A stretch of DNA of 64,000 nucleotides from Dokdonella_A soli (GTDB taxonomy: Bacteria > Pseudomonadota > Gammaproteobacteria > Xanthomonadales > Rhodanobacteraceae): assembly GCF_039523175.1 (NCBI RefSeq), contig NZ_BAAAEU010000025.1, forward strand, positions 62,001-126,000, read 5' to 3'. The notes under the pieces are model-generated. The model saw nothing but the letters and a program-made list of their open reading frames with translations, searched no databases and was not told the origin of the DNA. The first letter of the stretch is position 1; each line of letters starts with the position of its first letter. A program made the translations under genes and the position numbers. This document shows, piece by piece, positions 1-8,674 of this stretch.

Positions 1-378
1 GAACTGGCCAAGACCGTGATGGTCAAACTCGACGACCGCATCGCGATGGTGGTGCTACCGGCTTCGCAACGGCTGCATTTCGGACGGCTCAAGAAGGCGA
101 CCGGCGCGAATACCGCCGGGCTCGCCGACGAATCGGAATTCAGGGATCTGTTTCCCGGCTGCGAACCCGGCGCGATGTCGCCGTTCGGCAATCTGTATGG
201 CCTCGACGTCTACGTCGAGGACAGTCTCGCCGAGGACAGGACGATCGCGTTCAATGCCGGCACGCACACGGAACTGGTGCGCATGCCGTTTGCCGAGTTC
301 GAGCGCCTGGTGAATCCGCGCCGCTTGCACCGGGTGCACCGGCTGGGCGCGCCCGACGACGACATGGACAGCCATTGA
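1..378 (+). CDS. YbaK/prolyl-tRNA deacylase domain protein, 5' end outside window
   Basis: The reading frame is open to the first base, so this is the C-terminal 125 residues of a longer protein. It matches the YbaK/aminoacyl-tRNA deacylase fold, whose members hydrolyse mischarged tRNAs such as Ala- or Cys-tRNA(Pro). Supporting segments are VMVKLDDRIAMVVLPASQRL, a GCEPGAMSPFGN stretch (the characteristic G-x-x-PG-x-x-PFG pattern of the family) and a late FNAGTHTELVRM segment. A GTG at 16 is only an internal codon. No partner gene is visible upstream. The family assignment is good; the exact substrate cannot be told. Confidence 0.8.
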   Translation, partial: ELAKTVMVKLDDRIAMVVLPASQRLHFGRLKKATGANTAGLADESEFRDLFPGCEPGAMSPFGNLYGLDVYVEDSLAEDRTIAFNAGTHTELVRMPFAEFERLVNPRRLHRVHRLGAPDDDMDSH

Positions 379-611
379 TGCGATGCGATGGAGTTTCCGG
401 CATCCGCCGCAGGCCTGAACGGAATCAGGACCGGGTCACTCCGCGCCGATAGCGCCGGCAGGCGGGCGCGACGAAATGGCGTGTCGCGAGCGCCAGGTTT
501 CGGCGCGTCGCCCTGCGCGTGCGGCAGCAAACCGGCAGGCATCGATCAGGACGGCTGACGCGCGCGCGGCGATCGCGGAGAATGTCGCTTTGCCCTTTCG
601 CCGAGCCCCGC

Positions 612-1802
612 ATGGACACCGCCGCCCGCAACCGCTTCGAAGCCGAACTCGACTCCATCCGCGACCAGGGTCTGTACAAGACCGAGCGCGTGATCACCAC
701 GCCGCAGTCCGCCGCGATCCGCACCACGGACGGCGGCGAAGTGCTGAACTTCTGCGCGAACAACTACCTCGGCCTCGCCGACCACCCGGACATCATCGCC
801 GCGGCCAAGCACGCGCTCGACACGCACGGTTTCGGCCTCGCCAGCGTGCGCTTCATCTGCGGCACGCAGGACCTGCACAAGCAGCTCGAAGCGACGATCT
901 CGACGTTCTTCGGCACCGACGACACGATCCTCTACACGAGTTGCTTCGACGCCAACGGCGGCCTGTTCGAGACGATCCTCAACGACGAGGACGTGGTGAT
1001 CTCCGACGCGTTGAATCACGCCTCGATCATCGACGGCATTCGCCTGTGCAAGGCCGAGCGCCGCCGCTACGCGAACGGCGACATGGCCGAACTCGAAAAG
1101 CATCTCGCCGAGACGCAGGGCAGGCGCACGCGCCTGATCGCGACCGACGGCGTGTTCTCGATGGACGGCTACATCGCCAAGCTCGATCAGATCGTCGCGC
1201 TGAAGAAGAAGTACAACGCGCTGCTGATGGTCGACGATTCGCACGCGACCGGCTTCGTCGGCCCAACCGGGCGCGGTTCGGCCGAACTGCACGGCGTGAT
1301 GAACGAAGTGGACGTCTTTACCTCCACGCTCGGCAAGGCGCTCGGCGGCGGTTCCGGCGGCTTCACCAGCGGTCGTCAGCCGATCATCGATCTGCTGCGC
1401 CAGCGCTCGCGGCCGTACCTGTTCTCGAACACGCTGCCGCCGCCGCTGGTCGCCGCCTCGATCAAGGTGTTCGAGATGCTGTCGTCGAGCACGAACCTGC
1501 GCGACAAGGTCAATGACAACGCGCTGTATTTCCGCAAGCGCATGAGCGAGGTCGGTTTCGACATCCGCCCGGGCACGCATCCGATCGCGCCGGTGATGCT
1601 CGGCGACGCCAAGCTCGCACAACAATTCGCGAAGGAACTGCTGGCCGAAGGCATCTACGTGATCGGCTTCTTCTATCCGGTGGTACCGCAGGGGCAGGCG
1701 CGCATCCGTACGCAGATGAGCGCGGCGCACACACACGAGCAGATCGACCGTGCGGTCGCGGCGTTCGTGAAGGTCGCCAGGAAGCTGGGTGTGCTGAAGT
1801 AA
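612..1802 (+). CDS. kbl: Glycine C-acetyltransferase (2-amino-3-ketobutyrate CoA ligase)
   Basis: PLP-dependent enzyme of the alpha-oxoamine synthase family. It cleaves 2-amino-3-oxobutyrate with CoA to glycine and acetyl-CoA, the second step of threonine breakdown after threonine dehydrogenase; no tdh gene is in the window. The 396-residue product has almost the length of the E. coli enzyme. NNYLGLADHP lies near residues 54-63, the cofactor aspartate-histidine motif VDDSHATGF near residue 210, and the Schiff-base lysine in STLGKALGGGSGG near residue 241. The frame is open upstream to 519, but the start at 612 gives the family N-terminus MDTAARNRFEAEL. It is followed by a strong hairpin at 1805-1831. 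Confidence 0.95.
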   Translation: MDTAARNRFEAELDSIRDQGLYKTERVITTPQSAAIRTTDGGEVLNFCANNYLGLADHPDIIAAAKHALDTHGFGLASVRFICGTQDLHKQLEATISTFFGTDDTILYTSCFDANGGLFETILNDEDVVISDALNHASIIDGIRLCKAERRRYANGDMAELEKHLAETQGRRTRLIATDGVFSMDGYIAKLDQIVALKKKYNALLMVDDSHATGFVGPTGRGSAELHGVMNEVDVFTSTLGKALGGGSGGFTSGRQPIIDLLRQRSRPYLFSNTLPPPLVAASIKVFEMLSSSTNLRDKVNDNALYFRKRMSEVGFDIRPGTHPIAPVMLGDAKLAQQFAKELLAEGIYVIGFFYPVVPQGQARIRTQMSAAHTHEQIDRAVAAFVKVARKLGVLK

Positions 1803-1804
1803 CC

Positions 1805-1831
1805 CGCAACGTGCGCGTGGCGCACGTTGCG
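1805..1831. terminator. Strong hairpin between convergent genes
   Basis: An 11-bp perfect stem (CGCAACGTGCG with its complement) closes a 5-nt loop, three bases after the kbl stop codon and about 57 bases before the stop of the convergent S41-like gene. There is no T-run, so classic intrinsic termination is uncertain; it may protect 3' ends or act on both strands. Confidence 0.55.
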
Positions 1832-1887
1832 GCGCGAAACCAATCGATGGCTCCACGTGCGTTCGCCGCAGCGAACGCACAGCGCGC

Positions 1888-3303
1888 CTATTGTGCTCGC
1901 GCAAGCTCCAGCGCCCGATCCAGCACGGGATCGCGCAGATTCACATAGTCGTCGAACGAGTACGCGACACGGATGTCCGGTTCCAGCGTAGCGACCTGCA
2001 TCGGATAGAAAGTCATGATCCAGAAACAGCCCGGCTGGCCGGTGCATGGGCGCGTGTAGTCGTGCAGGCCGGTGGCGAAGCCGATCGCGAGTTTCGAGTT
2101 TGGCAACGTCAACGTGCCGCCTTCCGCCCACAGGCGGGTGCGATCGCCCACCGGCGCGCCGATCACGGTGACCTTGCCCGCGCCATGCTCCTTCGCCAGC
2201 GCCAGGCTTACGTTGCCGGCGGAAAAGGTCCACGCGCTGGTCAGCACATAGACATGCTCCACCGAGTTCGCCAGCGTGGTGAGATTCTTCATCAGCGAAG
2301 CGGTGGTGGTGAAGTTGCCGCCCTGGTCGAGACGCAGGTCGAGCACGATGACGCGCGGTCGGTCGGTGCTGATTTCGCGTTTCACACGCGCGACGAAATC
2401 GCCGATCGGGTGGCCCGGCTCGTCCGCGTTGCTGCGGAACTGCGCGTAGTAGACGCCCTTGTCGGCCCAGTATTCGGACCGGAACGGGTTCGCGTAGTCG
2501 CGCAGGAACATGGGCAAAGGCGCATCGGCCGCGAGCAGCGCCGCCCAGTCCGCGGGCTCCTTCTCGATGCGCTGCGGCGAGAGGTATTCATCCGAATAGG
2601 CGCGAGGCGCATCGGCGTCCGCGGGCTCCGCGACGATCGTTGCGTCGCGCTCGATGCCGTCGCGCAGCACGACATGCAGGTTCAGCCGATCCGCAGCGGA
2701 CGCAACTCCGGCAGCCTGCAGCAGTTCGGGTGATTCCAGGAAAAAGACCGAGGCGAACTGGTCGTAGTGGTTCCGCGGACCACCGAAGTACTCGTACATG
2801 CGGTCGGCGACTTCATCGATCGGCCGGCCGTCCACGGCCGTGACTTTCGCACCGAGCAGTTCCGCACACGCCGGGCGCGTGCGCAGCACGCGGTACCCGT
2901 CGTCGAATCGGTACAGGTGGCACGGCAAGTGATTGCGACGGCGCGAGAGCGGCCCCGGATGCACTCGCGAATGGCCGTTGTCGGCCAGCGCCACCATGCG
3001 CGCGATCGCGAGATCGAACTGCGCCGGCGAGAAGGATCCCGGCTTGGCTGCGTACTCCTCGAGCAGGTGCTCGGCCTGTTCACGCGCCTGCGGCGTGTAG
3101 CTGCGATTGAGGTCGAGGTAATGGCGGAAGTAGTCGAGGTCCTGGCGCTGCGCGGTCGCCGCATCCTGGGCGGGCGGATAGGCGGACGCAGGCGCGCTTG
3201 GATAGAACGTGTGGAAGAACGCGAATACGATAGCCCCGCCTGCCAACAGCAGGATCAATGCAGCAGCACCCGTTGCCACGGCGATACGACGTGCAAATGT
3301 CAT
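1888..3303 (-). CDS. Membrane-anchored S41-like (tail-specific protease fold) protein
   Basis: A 471-residue protein with a hydrophobic N-terminal segment at about residues 6-30 (ATGAAALILLLAGGAIVF), acting as signal anchor or signal peptide. The C-terminal half resembles peptidase family S41: a hydrophobic strand ending VIVLDLRLDQGG, then VYVLTSAWTFSAGN, where the serine after TF occupies the place of the S41 nucleophile, then a GKVTVIGAPVGD segment. The middle carries a substrate-turn region with VTAVDGRPIDEV, resembling a PDZ-like loop. The start at 3303 is the ATG just before the hydrophobic segment; upstream in-frame codons code for low-complexity sequence. The substrate is unknown, and it could be a non-proteolytic member. 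Confidence 0.65.
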   Translation of the reverse strand: MTFARRIAVATGAAALILLLAGGAIVFAFFHTFYPSAPASAYPPAQDAATAQRQDLDYFRHYLDLNRSYTPQAREQAEHLLEEYAAKPGSFSPAQFDLAIARMVALADNGHSRVHPGPLSRRRNHLPCHLYRFDDGYRVLRTRPACAELLGAKVTAVDGRPIDEVADRMYEYFGGPRNHYDQFASVFFLESPELLQAAGVASAADRLNLHVVLRDGIERDATIVAEPADADAPRAYSDEYLSPQRIEKEPADWAALLAADAPLPMFLRDYANPFRSEYWADKGVYYAQFRSNADEPGHPIGDFVARVKREISTDRPRVIVLDLRLDQGGNFTTTASLMKNLTTLANSVEHVYVLTSAWTFSAGNVSLALAKEHGAGKVTVIGAPVGDRTRLWAEGGTLTLPNSKLAIGFATGLHDYTRPCTGQPGCFWIMTFYPMQVATLEPDIRVAYSFDDYVNLRDPVLDRALELARAQ

Positions 3304-3550
3304 GGTTTCCTCAGGGTGGTATACGAGCGGCGTGATCGCCGTGGCGCGCAGACTAAAGGAGGCGTGCGCCTGCCGAGCATGCGCAAAGTCACGATGTTCG
3401 CCTGATCGTTGTGCGGAACGGCGAGAACGCGGGTGCGAGTGATCAGCCACGCGCTGCAATGCTGTCGTTGATGCGATAAGTCGGGACTGGACTTGTTGAT
3501 AGGGCGCGAATCGAGCCGACACGGTTGCCCGGCCGATTCAGGGTGCCGCA

Positions 3551-4360
3551 CTATCCTCGTTGTGAGGTGTCGGACGCTATCTGCAATGCGCGGATCTCGT
3601 CGGGGTCCAGCGTGCGCCAAGCGCCCTTCGCGAGCGTTCCCAGCGAAACGGCGCCAACCGCGATCCGCACCAGGCGCAGCACCGCGATGTCGAACGCAGC
3701 GAGCAGCCGGCGGATCTGGCGGTTGCGTCCCTCGTCGAGCACGATTTCCAGCCATGCGTTCCGGTCGCCGCGACGCAGCTCGCGCACTGATTTCACAGCG
3801 AGCCTCTCGCCGCGATCGTCGATGCCGGCATGCAGCGCGGCGAGCAGGGCTGCATCGGGCAAACGGTCGATCTGCACGTGATAGGTCTTGTCCAGCTCCG
3901 TGTCCGGCGCGGTGATGCGCGCGGCCCAGACGCTGTCGTTGGTGAGCAGCAGCAGGCCCTCGCTCGCCTTGTCGAGCCGGCCAACCGGCGCGAGCCAGGG
4001 CAATCCGCTTCCTTCCAGCAGCGCATACACCGTGTCGCGGCCGCGCTCGTCGGAGGTCGTCGTGACGTAGCCGCGCGGCTTGTTCAGCATCAGGTAGATG
4101 CGTTCGCGCGCGCTGATCTCGGCGCCATCGACCGCGATGCGGTCGCACGTCGCGTCGATCGGCATTTCCGGATCGTGTGCAACGCGGCCATTGACGGTCA
4201 CGCGACCCTCGCCGATCCATTTGGCGGCCTGCGTCCGCGAAGCAGCGCCAAGCTTCGAGATCACGCGCGCGAGTCCGTGGCGAGGCGTAGCCGCTGAGGG
4301 CGCCGCCCGATCCGGGATCGGCTTGCGATGCGAAGGCGGCCGCTGCCGCGGACGTGCCAT
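3551..4360 (-). CDS. Pseudouridine synthase, RsuA/RluB/RluF family
   Basis: A 269-residue rRNA pseudouridine synthase. A basic N-terminal tail is followed by an S4 RNA-binding domain (ARVISKLGAASRTQAAKWIG through VTVNGRVAHDP). The catalytic domain begins at LMLNKPRGYVTT. The catalytic aspartate lies in VGRLDKASEGLLLLTND, and the late GRNRQIRRLLAAF motif is typical of the family. RluB and RluF act on 23S rRNA and RsuA on 16S rRNA; the sequence alone does not settle which target applies. It is the last gene of a tight minus-strand run behind yihY, the TlpA-like gene and acyP, with a 7-nt gap to acyP. Confidence 0.9.
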   Translation of the reverse strand: MARPRQRPPSHRKPIPDRAAPSAATPRHGLARVISKLGAASRTQAAKWIGEGRVTVNGRVAHDPEMPIDATCDRIAVDGAEISARERIYLMLNKPRGYVTTTSDERGRDTVYALLEGSGLPWLAPVGRLDKASEGLLLLTNDSVWAARITAPDTELDKTYHVQIDRLPDAALLAALHAGIDDRGERLAVKSVRELRRGDRNAWLEIVLDEGRNRQIRRLLAAFDIAVLRLVRIAVGAVSLGTLAKGAWRTLDPDEIRALQIASDTSQRG

Positions 4361-4367
4361 GCGCAGC

Positions 4368-4634
4368 TCAGCGCCGCTCGAAGCCGCGATGATCCTGCGG
4401 CGGCAGCTCCTCGCGCTCGACCGTATCGACGCACGCCGCGGGTGGCCCGTCATGCAACCAGGCTTCCAGCTCGGCCAGCGCCTCGTGCGATCCGCTCGCG
4501 ATGACTTCGACGCGGCCGTCCCGCAGATTCCTTGCGTGACCGCTCAATCCGAGTTCGCGCGCGCGCGCCTGCGTCGAGGCGCGGAAGAACACGCCCTGCA
4601 CCAGTCCGGAAACGAGGAATCGCGCACTGGCCAT
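4368..4634 (-). CDS. acyP: Acylphosphatase
   Basis: An 88-residue protein of normal acylphosphatase length, hydrolysing acyl phosphates in the cytoplasm. The N-terminal VSGLVQGVFFRAST holds the phosphate-binding loop (G-x-V-Q-G-V-x-F-R) with the key arginine, and GHARNLRDGRVEVIASG holds the catalytic asparagine in the N-L-x-D-G-x-V-E pattern. It lies 8 nt after the TlpA-like gene and 7 nt before the pseudouridine synthase gene, which suggests one transcript. Confidence 0.92.
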   Translation of the reverse strand: MASARFLVSGLVQGVFFRASTQARARELGLSGHARNLRDGRVEVIASGSHEALAELEAWLHDGPPAACVDTVEREELPPQDHRGFERR

Positions 4635-4642
4635 GGGCGCTG

Positions 4643-5134
4643 CTACGTCACGGCGGCGCCGGCCGCGATCGCCTTCTCGAGATCCGTCGCGGTGACCGGG
4701 CCGGTGAATGTCTTCGCGACATTGCCGTCCGGCGCGATCAGATAGGTCACCGGCAGTCCGCGCGGCTTGTCGAAGTCGGCGGGCGGGTCGTACACGTCCA
4801 GCTGCGCGAGCGGGTACTTGACCGGATGCGCTTTCGCGAAGGCCAGCACCTCTGTCTTGTCGGTGTCCTCGTAGGCGAGCCCGATCGCGGCGACATCCTG
4901 GCGGCTGGCGACGAACGCCGAGATGTCCGGCATCTCCTTGATGCAGGGCGAGCACCAGGTCGCCCAGAAGTTGACGATCACCCAACGCCCGCGCTCGGCG
5001 GCGAGATCGAAGCTCTTGCCATCGAGCGTGGTCACCTTCAGCGTCGGCTGCTTCGCCGTGGTGGCATGCGCAGCGCCAATGCCGAGAAAGACGGCCACGA
5101 CTGTGGCAACAACGAGTGATCGAAAGGATTTCAT
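4643..5134 (-). CDS. Periplasmic TlpA/ResA-type thioredoxin-like protein
   Basis: A 163-residue exported thiol-disulfide protein. A signal peptide at residues 1-25 ends at AAHA. The thioredoxin fold follows, with the redox motif WATWCSPC, the cis-proline strand GLPVTYLIAPDG and a final helix. TlpA/ResA proteins reduce periplasmic disulfides, often for cytochrome c maturation; nothing around this copy points to a specific client. The ATG overlaps the yihY stop by 4 nt, so the two are translationally coupled. Confidence 0.88.
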   Translation of the reverse strand: MKSFRSLVVATVVAVFLGIGAAHATTAKQPTLKVTTLDGKSFDLAAERGRWVIVNFWATWCSPCIKEMPDISAFVASRQDVAAIGLAYEDTDKTEVLAFAKAHPVKYPLAQLDVYDPPADFDKPRGLPVTYLIAPDGNVAKTFTGPVTATDLEKAIAAGAAVT

Positions 5135-6447
5135 GCATGCTCCGTCGAGGCTGGACGCGCCGCGGATGTCGACGGCGCCTGTGCAGCCTGCGATGGTACA
5201 TCCGGCGGAAACACCTCGGCCAATGGGACGTCCAATGCCGTGCGCAGGTGTTCGCCGAGTTCGTCGAGCAGGCGCACCGCGCGTGGCCCGATCTCGCCGC
5301 GCGCGGCGCCAGCATCGAGTGGCAATCGATAACCGCCTTCCTCGTAGATCTCGAGCAGATCGGTGCTGGCGAGATCGCGCACGACCATCCATTCGCCGAG
5401 CTCGCCGCGCTGGAGCAGGCCGACGCGGTGCAGATCGCCGAGATAGCGCTGCAGCAAGTCGTCGGTCAGGAACGGCTCGATCGCAAGCAGGTCTGCGCTG
5501 TGCAGGCCCTGGCCCGCGCGTTGCGCGGCGACGAAGCGCGCGAGCACGCGCAGCAGACCGGTGAATTCCTGCCCGCGTGGCTGGCGCAACGCGGCAGGTC
5601 GATAATCGAACGCGCTCAGCGACGCGGTGATCGACGCACCCAACAGCACGATCGCCCAGGACAGGTAGATCCAGAAGATGAAGATCGGCACCATCGCGAG
5701 CGCACCGTAGACCTGCTGGTAGCTCGCATACTTCGTCGCGTACAACGCGAAGCCGCGCTTGGCTGCCTCGAACAGCAAGGCTGCGATCAGAGCGCCGAGC
5801 AGCGCGTCGCGGATCCTCACGCTGCGGTTCGGGATCACCGCATAGGCCGCGACCAGCGCGCTCCAGACGATCAGGAACGGCAGCACCGCAAGCACACGCG
5901 CCTTGATCGAGAACTGCGCCTCGGCCACGTCGATGAACGGCAATGCGAACGCGTACGAGCTGATCGCGAGCGCGGCGACCAGCAGCAGCGGTCCGAGCGT
6001 GAGCGCAGTCCAGTAGATCACGAAGCGCGCGGTCGCTCCGCGCGCGACCTGCACGCGCCAGATCCGGTTGAACGCGTCCTCTATGCTGATCATCAGCGAC
6101 ACCGCGCTGAACAACAGAACCAGCACGCCGACCGCGGTCGCCTGGCTCGCGTTGTCGGCAAACTGCGTGATGTAGCCCTGCACCGTGCTGCCGGCGGCCG
6201 GCACGAAGTTCTCGAAGACCCACTGCGTGATCTGCGCGCGCCAGCCGGCGAAGCCCGGGAAGGCGGCGAGGATGCCGAGCACGGCCGCGGTCAGCGGTAC
6301 CAGTGCGAATACCGAGGTGAACGCGAGCGCGCCGGCGGTCTGCAGGCAGCGATCCTCGACGAAGCGCTGCCAGGTGAAATCGAGAAACGCGAGCGTGCGC
6401 TCGCGGTCGTAGCGTGTTCTGGCAAACTTCGCGAAACGCGTGAACAT
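5131..6447 (-). CDS. yihY: YihY/BrkB family inner-membrane protein
   Basis: A 438-residue membrane protein. The N-terminal region matches the YihY/BrkB family: RFVEDRCLQTAGALAFTSVFALVPL, about six transmembrane segments up to residue 270, and YGALAMVPIFIFWIYLSWAIVLLGA near the end of the membrane part. The C-terminal 150 residues are soluble and look like a winged-helix-type extension (DDLLQRYLGDLHRVGLLQRG), ending in a low-complexity Ala/Pro/Ser tail. The biochemical role of the family is not established. It is the first gene of the four-gene minus-strand run and is divergent from wrbA. Confidence 0.88.
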   Translation of the reverse strand: MFTRFAKFARTRYDRERTLAFLDFTWQRFVEDRCLQTAGALAFTSVFALVPLTAAVLGILAAFPGFAGWRAQITQWVFENFVPAAGSTVQGYITQFADNASQATAVGVLVLLFSAVSLMISIEDAFNRIWRVQVARGATARFVIYWTALTLGPLLLVAALAISSYAFALPFIDVAEAQFSIKARVLAVLPFLIVWSALVAAYAVIPNRSVRIRDALLGALIAALLFEAAKRGFALYATKYASYQQVYGALAMVPIFIFWIYLSWAIVLLGASITASLSAFDYRPAALRQPRGQEFTGLLRVLARFVAAQRAGQGLHSADLLAIEPFLTDDLLQRYLGDLHRVGLLQRGELGEWMVVRDLASTDLLEIYEEGGYRLPLDAGAARGEIGPRAVRLLDELGEHLRTALDVPLAEVFPPDVPSQAAQAPSTSAARPASTEHA

Positions 6448-6521
6448 GACGCGAGCCTAACCCAGCCCCCGCAAGGAACCAAACCGTTCAGCCCTTTCTT
6501 CAAATGGGGGCTTCAAGGCGC

Positions 6522-7130
6522 ATGGCACGAATGAGCGAAATCCTGGTCCTCTACTACAGCCGCACCGGCAAGGTCGCGCAGCTTGCACGGCACGTCGCGC
6601 GCGGTGTCGGCGAAGTGGAAGGCATGCGTGCGCGGCTGCGCAGCGTGCCGCCGGTCGCGCCGGTCACCGAGATCGCGCAACCACCCGAACCCGACGAAGG
6701 CGCGCCCTACGCGACGCGGGCGGATCTGCACGAGTGCGCCGGGCTGGTGCTCGGCAGCCCGACGCGCTTCGGCAACATGGCCGCGCCGCTCAAGTACTTC
6801 ATCGACTCGACGGCGGCCGAATGGGCGTCCGGCACGCTGGTCGGCAAACCGGCGGGCGTGTTCACCTCGACCAGCACGATGCATGGCGGCCAGGAAACGA
6901 CCCTGCTCTCGATGATGTTGCCGCTGTTGCATCAGGGCATGCTGATCGTCGGCATCCCGTACACCGAGGCAGCGCTGAACCGCACGCTCGGTGGCGGTTC
7001 GCCCTACGGCGCGAGCCATGTCGGGAGCGTGTCGGGCGCCAATCCGATCAGCGACGACGAACGCATCCTCGCGCGGGCGCTCGGGCGGCGCGTCGCCGAA
7101 GTGGCGGCACGTCTGGAGGTACGCGCATGA
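6522..7130 (+). CDS. wrbA: NAD(P)H:quinone oxidoreductase WrbA
   Basis: A flavodoxin-like FMN enzyme that reduces quinones by two electrons. The N-terminal ILVLYYSRTGKVAQLA is the FMN phosphate loop. GSPTRFGNMAAPLKYFID and the STSTMHGGQETTLLSMM segment are diagnostic of WrbA. GGGSPYGASHV follows near the C-terminus. The length of about 200 residues is normal. The start at 6522 could instead be 6531 (MSEILVLYYSR), because the AAGG at 6515 is close to 6522. The stop overlaps the start of the DUF2069 gene by 4 nt. Confidence 0.95.
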   Translation: MARMSEILVLYYSRTGKVAQLARHVARGVGEVEGMRARLRSVPPVAPVTEIAQPPEPDEGAPYATRADLHECAGLVLGSPTRFGNMAAPLKYFIDSTAAEWASGTLVGKPAGVFTSTSTMHGGQETTLLSMMLPLLHQGMLIVGIPYTEAALNRTLGGGSPYGASHVGSVSGANPISDDERILARALGRRVAEVAARLEVRA

Positions 7131-7471
7131 ATCCCCTGCGCATCGGCGGCATCGCCTGGGCCGCGCTCGTGCTGCTGCAGTTCGCCTGGTACCTCTGGCT
7201 GGCGCCGCCGGCGAACGGCTATCCCGCGTTCGCGCTGCTGTTGACCCTGCCACCCCTGCTGCTGCCGCTGCTCGCGCTGCGCACCGGCGTGCGTCGCGCG
7301 CTGCTGTGGGTCGGCATCATCGCGCTGTTCTACTTCTGCCACGGCATCGTCGCGGCCTGGGTGATCCCGGCCGCACGTACGCCGGCGTTGCTGGAAGTGC
7401 TGTGCTGCGTCGCATTGATCGGCGCGCTCGGCTGGGACGCGCGCGGCTACAAGCGAAGCCGCGCGCGGTAG
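7127..7471 (+). CDS. DUF2069 membrane protein
   Basis: A 114-residue protein with four hydrophobic segments, matching the DUF2069 family that commonly follows wrbA in gammaproteobacteria. The start ATG overlaps the wrbA stop in an ATGA arrangement, and a GGAGG lies 7 nt upstream inside wrbA. The function is unknown; the coupling suggests it is co-expressed with the quinone reductase. Confidence 0.85.
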   Translation: MNPLRIGGIAWAALVLLQFAWYLWLAPPANGYPAFALLLTLPPLLLPLLALRTGVRRALLWVGIIALFYFCHGIVAAWVIPAARTPALLEVLCCVALIGALGWDARGYKRSRAR

Positions 7472-7540
7472 CAGCCTCTGGCCGTTCGCCCGAGGTATTG
7501 AAGGGCCAACGGACTTGCAACCGCGCGCTTCGTCCGAACG

Positions 7541-7575
7541 CTCTCCCCCACCCCCTCTCTCGGTGAAAGAGGGGC
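7541..7575. repeat. GC-rich palindromic intergenic repeat
   Basis: A CCCCCTCTCT arm and an imperfect AGAGGGG arm form a short hairpin in the gap after DUF2069. It belongs to the same family as the elements at 15231, 30751, 30897, 33213, 42409 and 42505 (CCCTCTCCCC with GGGGGAGAGGG arms). Confidence 0.6.
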
Positions 7576-7694
7576 TCAAGCATGACCGTGTCGATCTCGC
7601 CGCCCCTCATTCGACGTGTAGATAGAGTCCGGCTTCTCCAGCATTCAAACCGCAGGAAACCGGCTCCCACCCCCGAACCTGAGGAGACACGACG

Positions 7695-8138
7695 ATGCGT
7701 TTCATGGTGATGGTCAAGGCCACCACGGACTCGGAAACCGGCGTGATGCCGAGCGCGAAGCTGCTGGCCGACATGGGCAAGTTCAATGAGGAGCTGGTCA
7801 AGGCCGGCGTGATGCTCGCGGCGGAAGGGCTACAGCCGAGCGCCAAGGGCGCGCGCGTGCGCTTCTCCGGCGCCAAGCGCAGCGTGATCGACGGCCCGTT
7901 CGCCGAAACGAAGGAACTGGTCGCTGGTTTCTGGCTGTGGCAGGTGCGCTCGCTGGACGAGGCGATCGAATGGGTCAAGCGCTGCCCGAATCCGTTCGAG
8001 CACGGCGAGTCCGAGATCGAGATCCGCCAGGTATTCGAGGCGGACGATTTCGGTGCCGAATTCACGCCGGAACTTCGCGAGCAGGAAGAACGCCGGCGCA
8101 CACAGGTCGAAGAACTCAACAAACGCGCCTCGCGCTGA
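7695..8138 (+). CDS. DGPF/YCII-related domain protein
   Basis: A 147-residue protein of the YCII-related (DGPF) family. MRFMVMVKA at the start and RSVIDGPFAETKELVAGFWL in the middle carry the family DGPF motif. A GAGGAG lies about 10 nt upstream. Its place just ahead of a second DGPF gene and an ECF sigma factor of the ECF42 type is the known conserved arrangement for that sigma group. The chemical role of DGPF proteins is not known. Confidence 0.88.
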   Translation: MRFMVMVKATTDSETGVMPSAKLLADMGKFNEELVKAGVMLAAEGLQPSAKGARVRFSGAKRSVIDGPFAETKELVAGFWLWQVRSLDEAIEWVKRCPNPFEHGESEIEIRQVFEADDFGAEFTPELREQEERRRTQVEELNKRASR

Positions 8139-8180
8139 ACGCGCCGCTGCGCACGACTCACCCAATCAAGGAGACACGAC

Positions 8181-8540
8181 ATGCGTTATTTCAGCATCTA
8201 CATCCCCGATCAGAAGACGAACCCCAGCGGCCCCCTGACCGGCAAGAAAAGAGAGGAGATGGACCAGTTCGTCGAAGCAAGTTTGAAGCGCGGCGAATTC
8301 CTCTCCGGCGGCGGCTTCCTGTCGATCAAGCAACACGGAGCCGTCGTACGGCGCACGAATGGCAAGAACGTGGTCATCGACGGGCCGTACGCCGAGTCGA
8401 AGGAACTGCTCGGTGGATTCGCGATGCTCGAGTATGCATCGCGCGAAGCCGCGATCGAGGGTGCCAAGCGCTTCCTCGAAGTAGCGGGCGACGGCGAATG
8501 CGTGACCTACCAGATCATGGAACCGACCACGCATGCCTGA
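8181..8540 (+). CDS. DGPF/YCII-related domain protein, second copy
   Basis: A 119-residue YCII-related protein starting MRYFSIYIPD, with the motif NVVIDGPYAESKELLGGFAM, where the DGPF phenylalanine is replaced by tyrosine. It is shorter than the upstream paralogue and only moderately similar to it. It probably shares a transcript with the upstream DGPF gene (gap 42 nt) and lies 134 nt before the sigma factor gene. Confidence 0.87.
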   Translation: MRYFSIYIPDQKTNPSGPLTGKKREEMDQFVEASLKRGEFLSGGGFLSIKQHGAVVRRTNGKNVVIDGPYAESKELLGGFAMLEYASREAAIEGAKRFLEVAGDGECVTYQIMEPTTHA

Positions 8541-8674
8541 TCCGGCAAGGCTTTCCGCCTGAACTGTGGGGCGCGGATCTCGCGCGGCGAAAGCGGGAAT
8601 GTGGGGCAACGAGTCGCGACCCGGCACGTCTGGCGCTTGCTTCGGGGTGCGGCTTGATGCTTTGATCGGTCGCG

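Noticed and set aside
546..1904. 452-codon minus-strand frame opposite kbl
   Set aside because: It is the shadow of kbl in GC-rich DNA; the product is Arg/Val/Ala-rich without any family pattern, while the plus strand encodes a complete enzyme.
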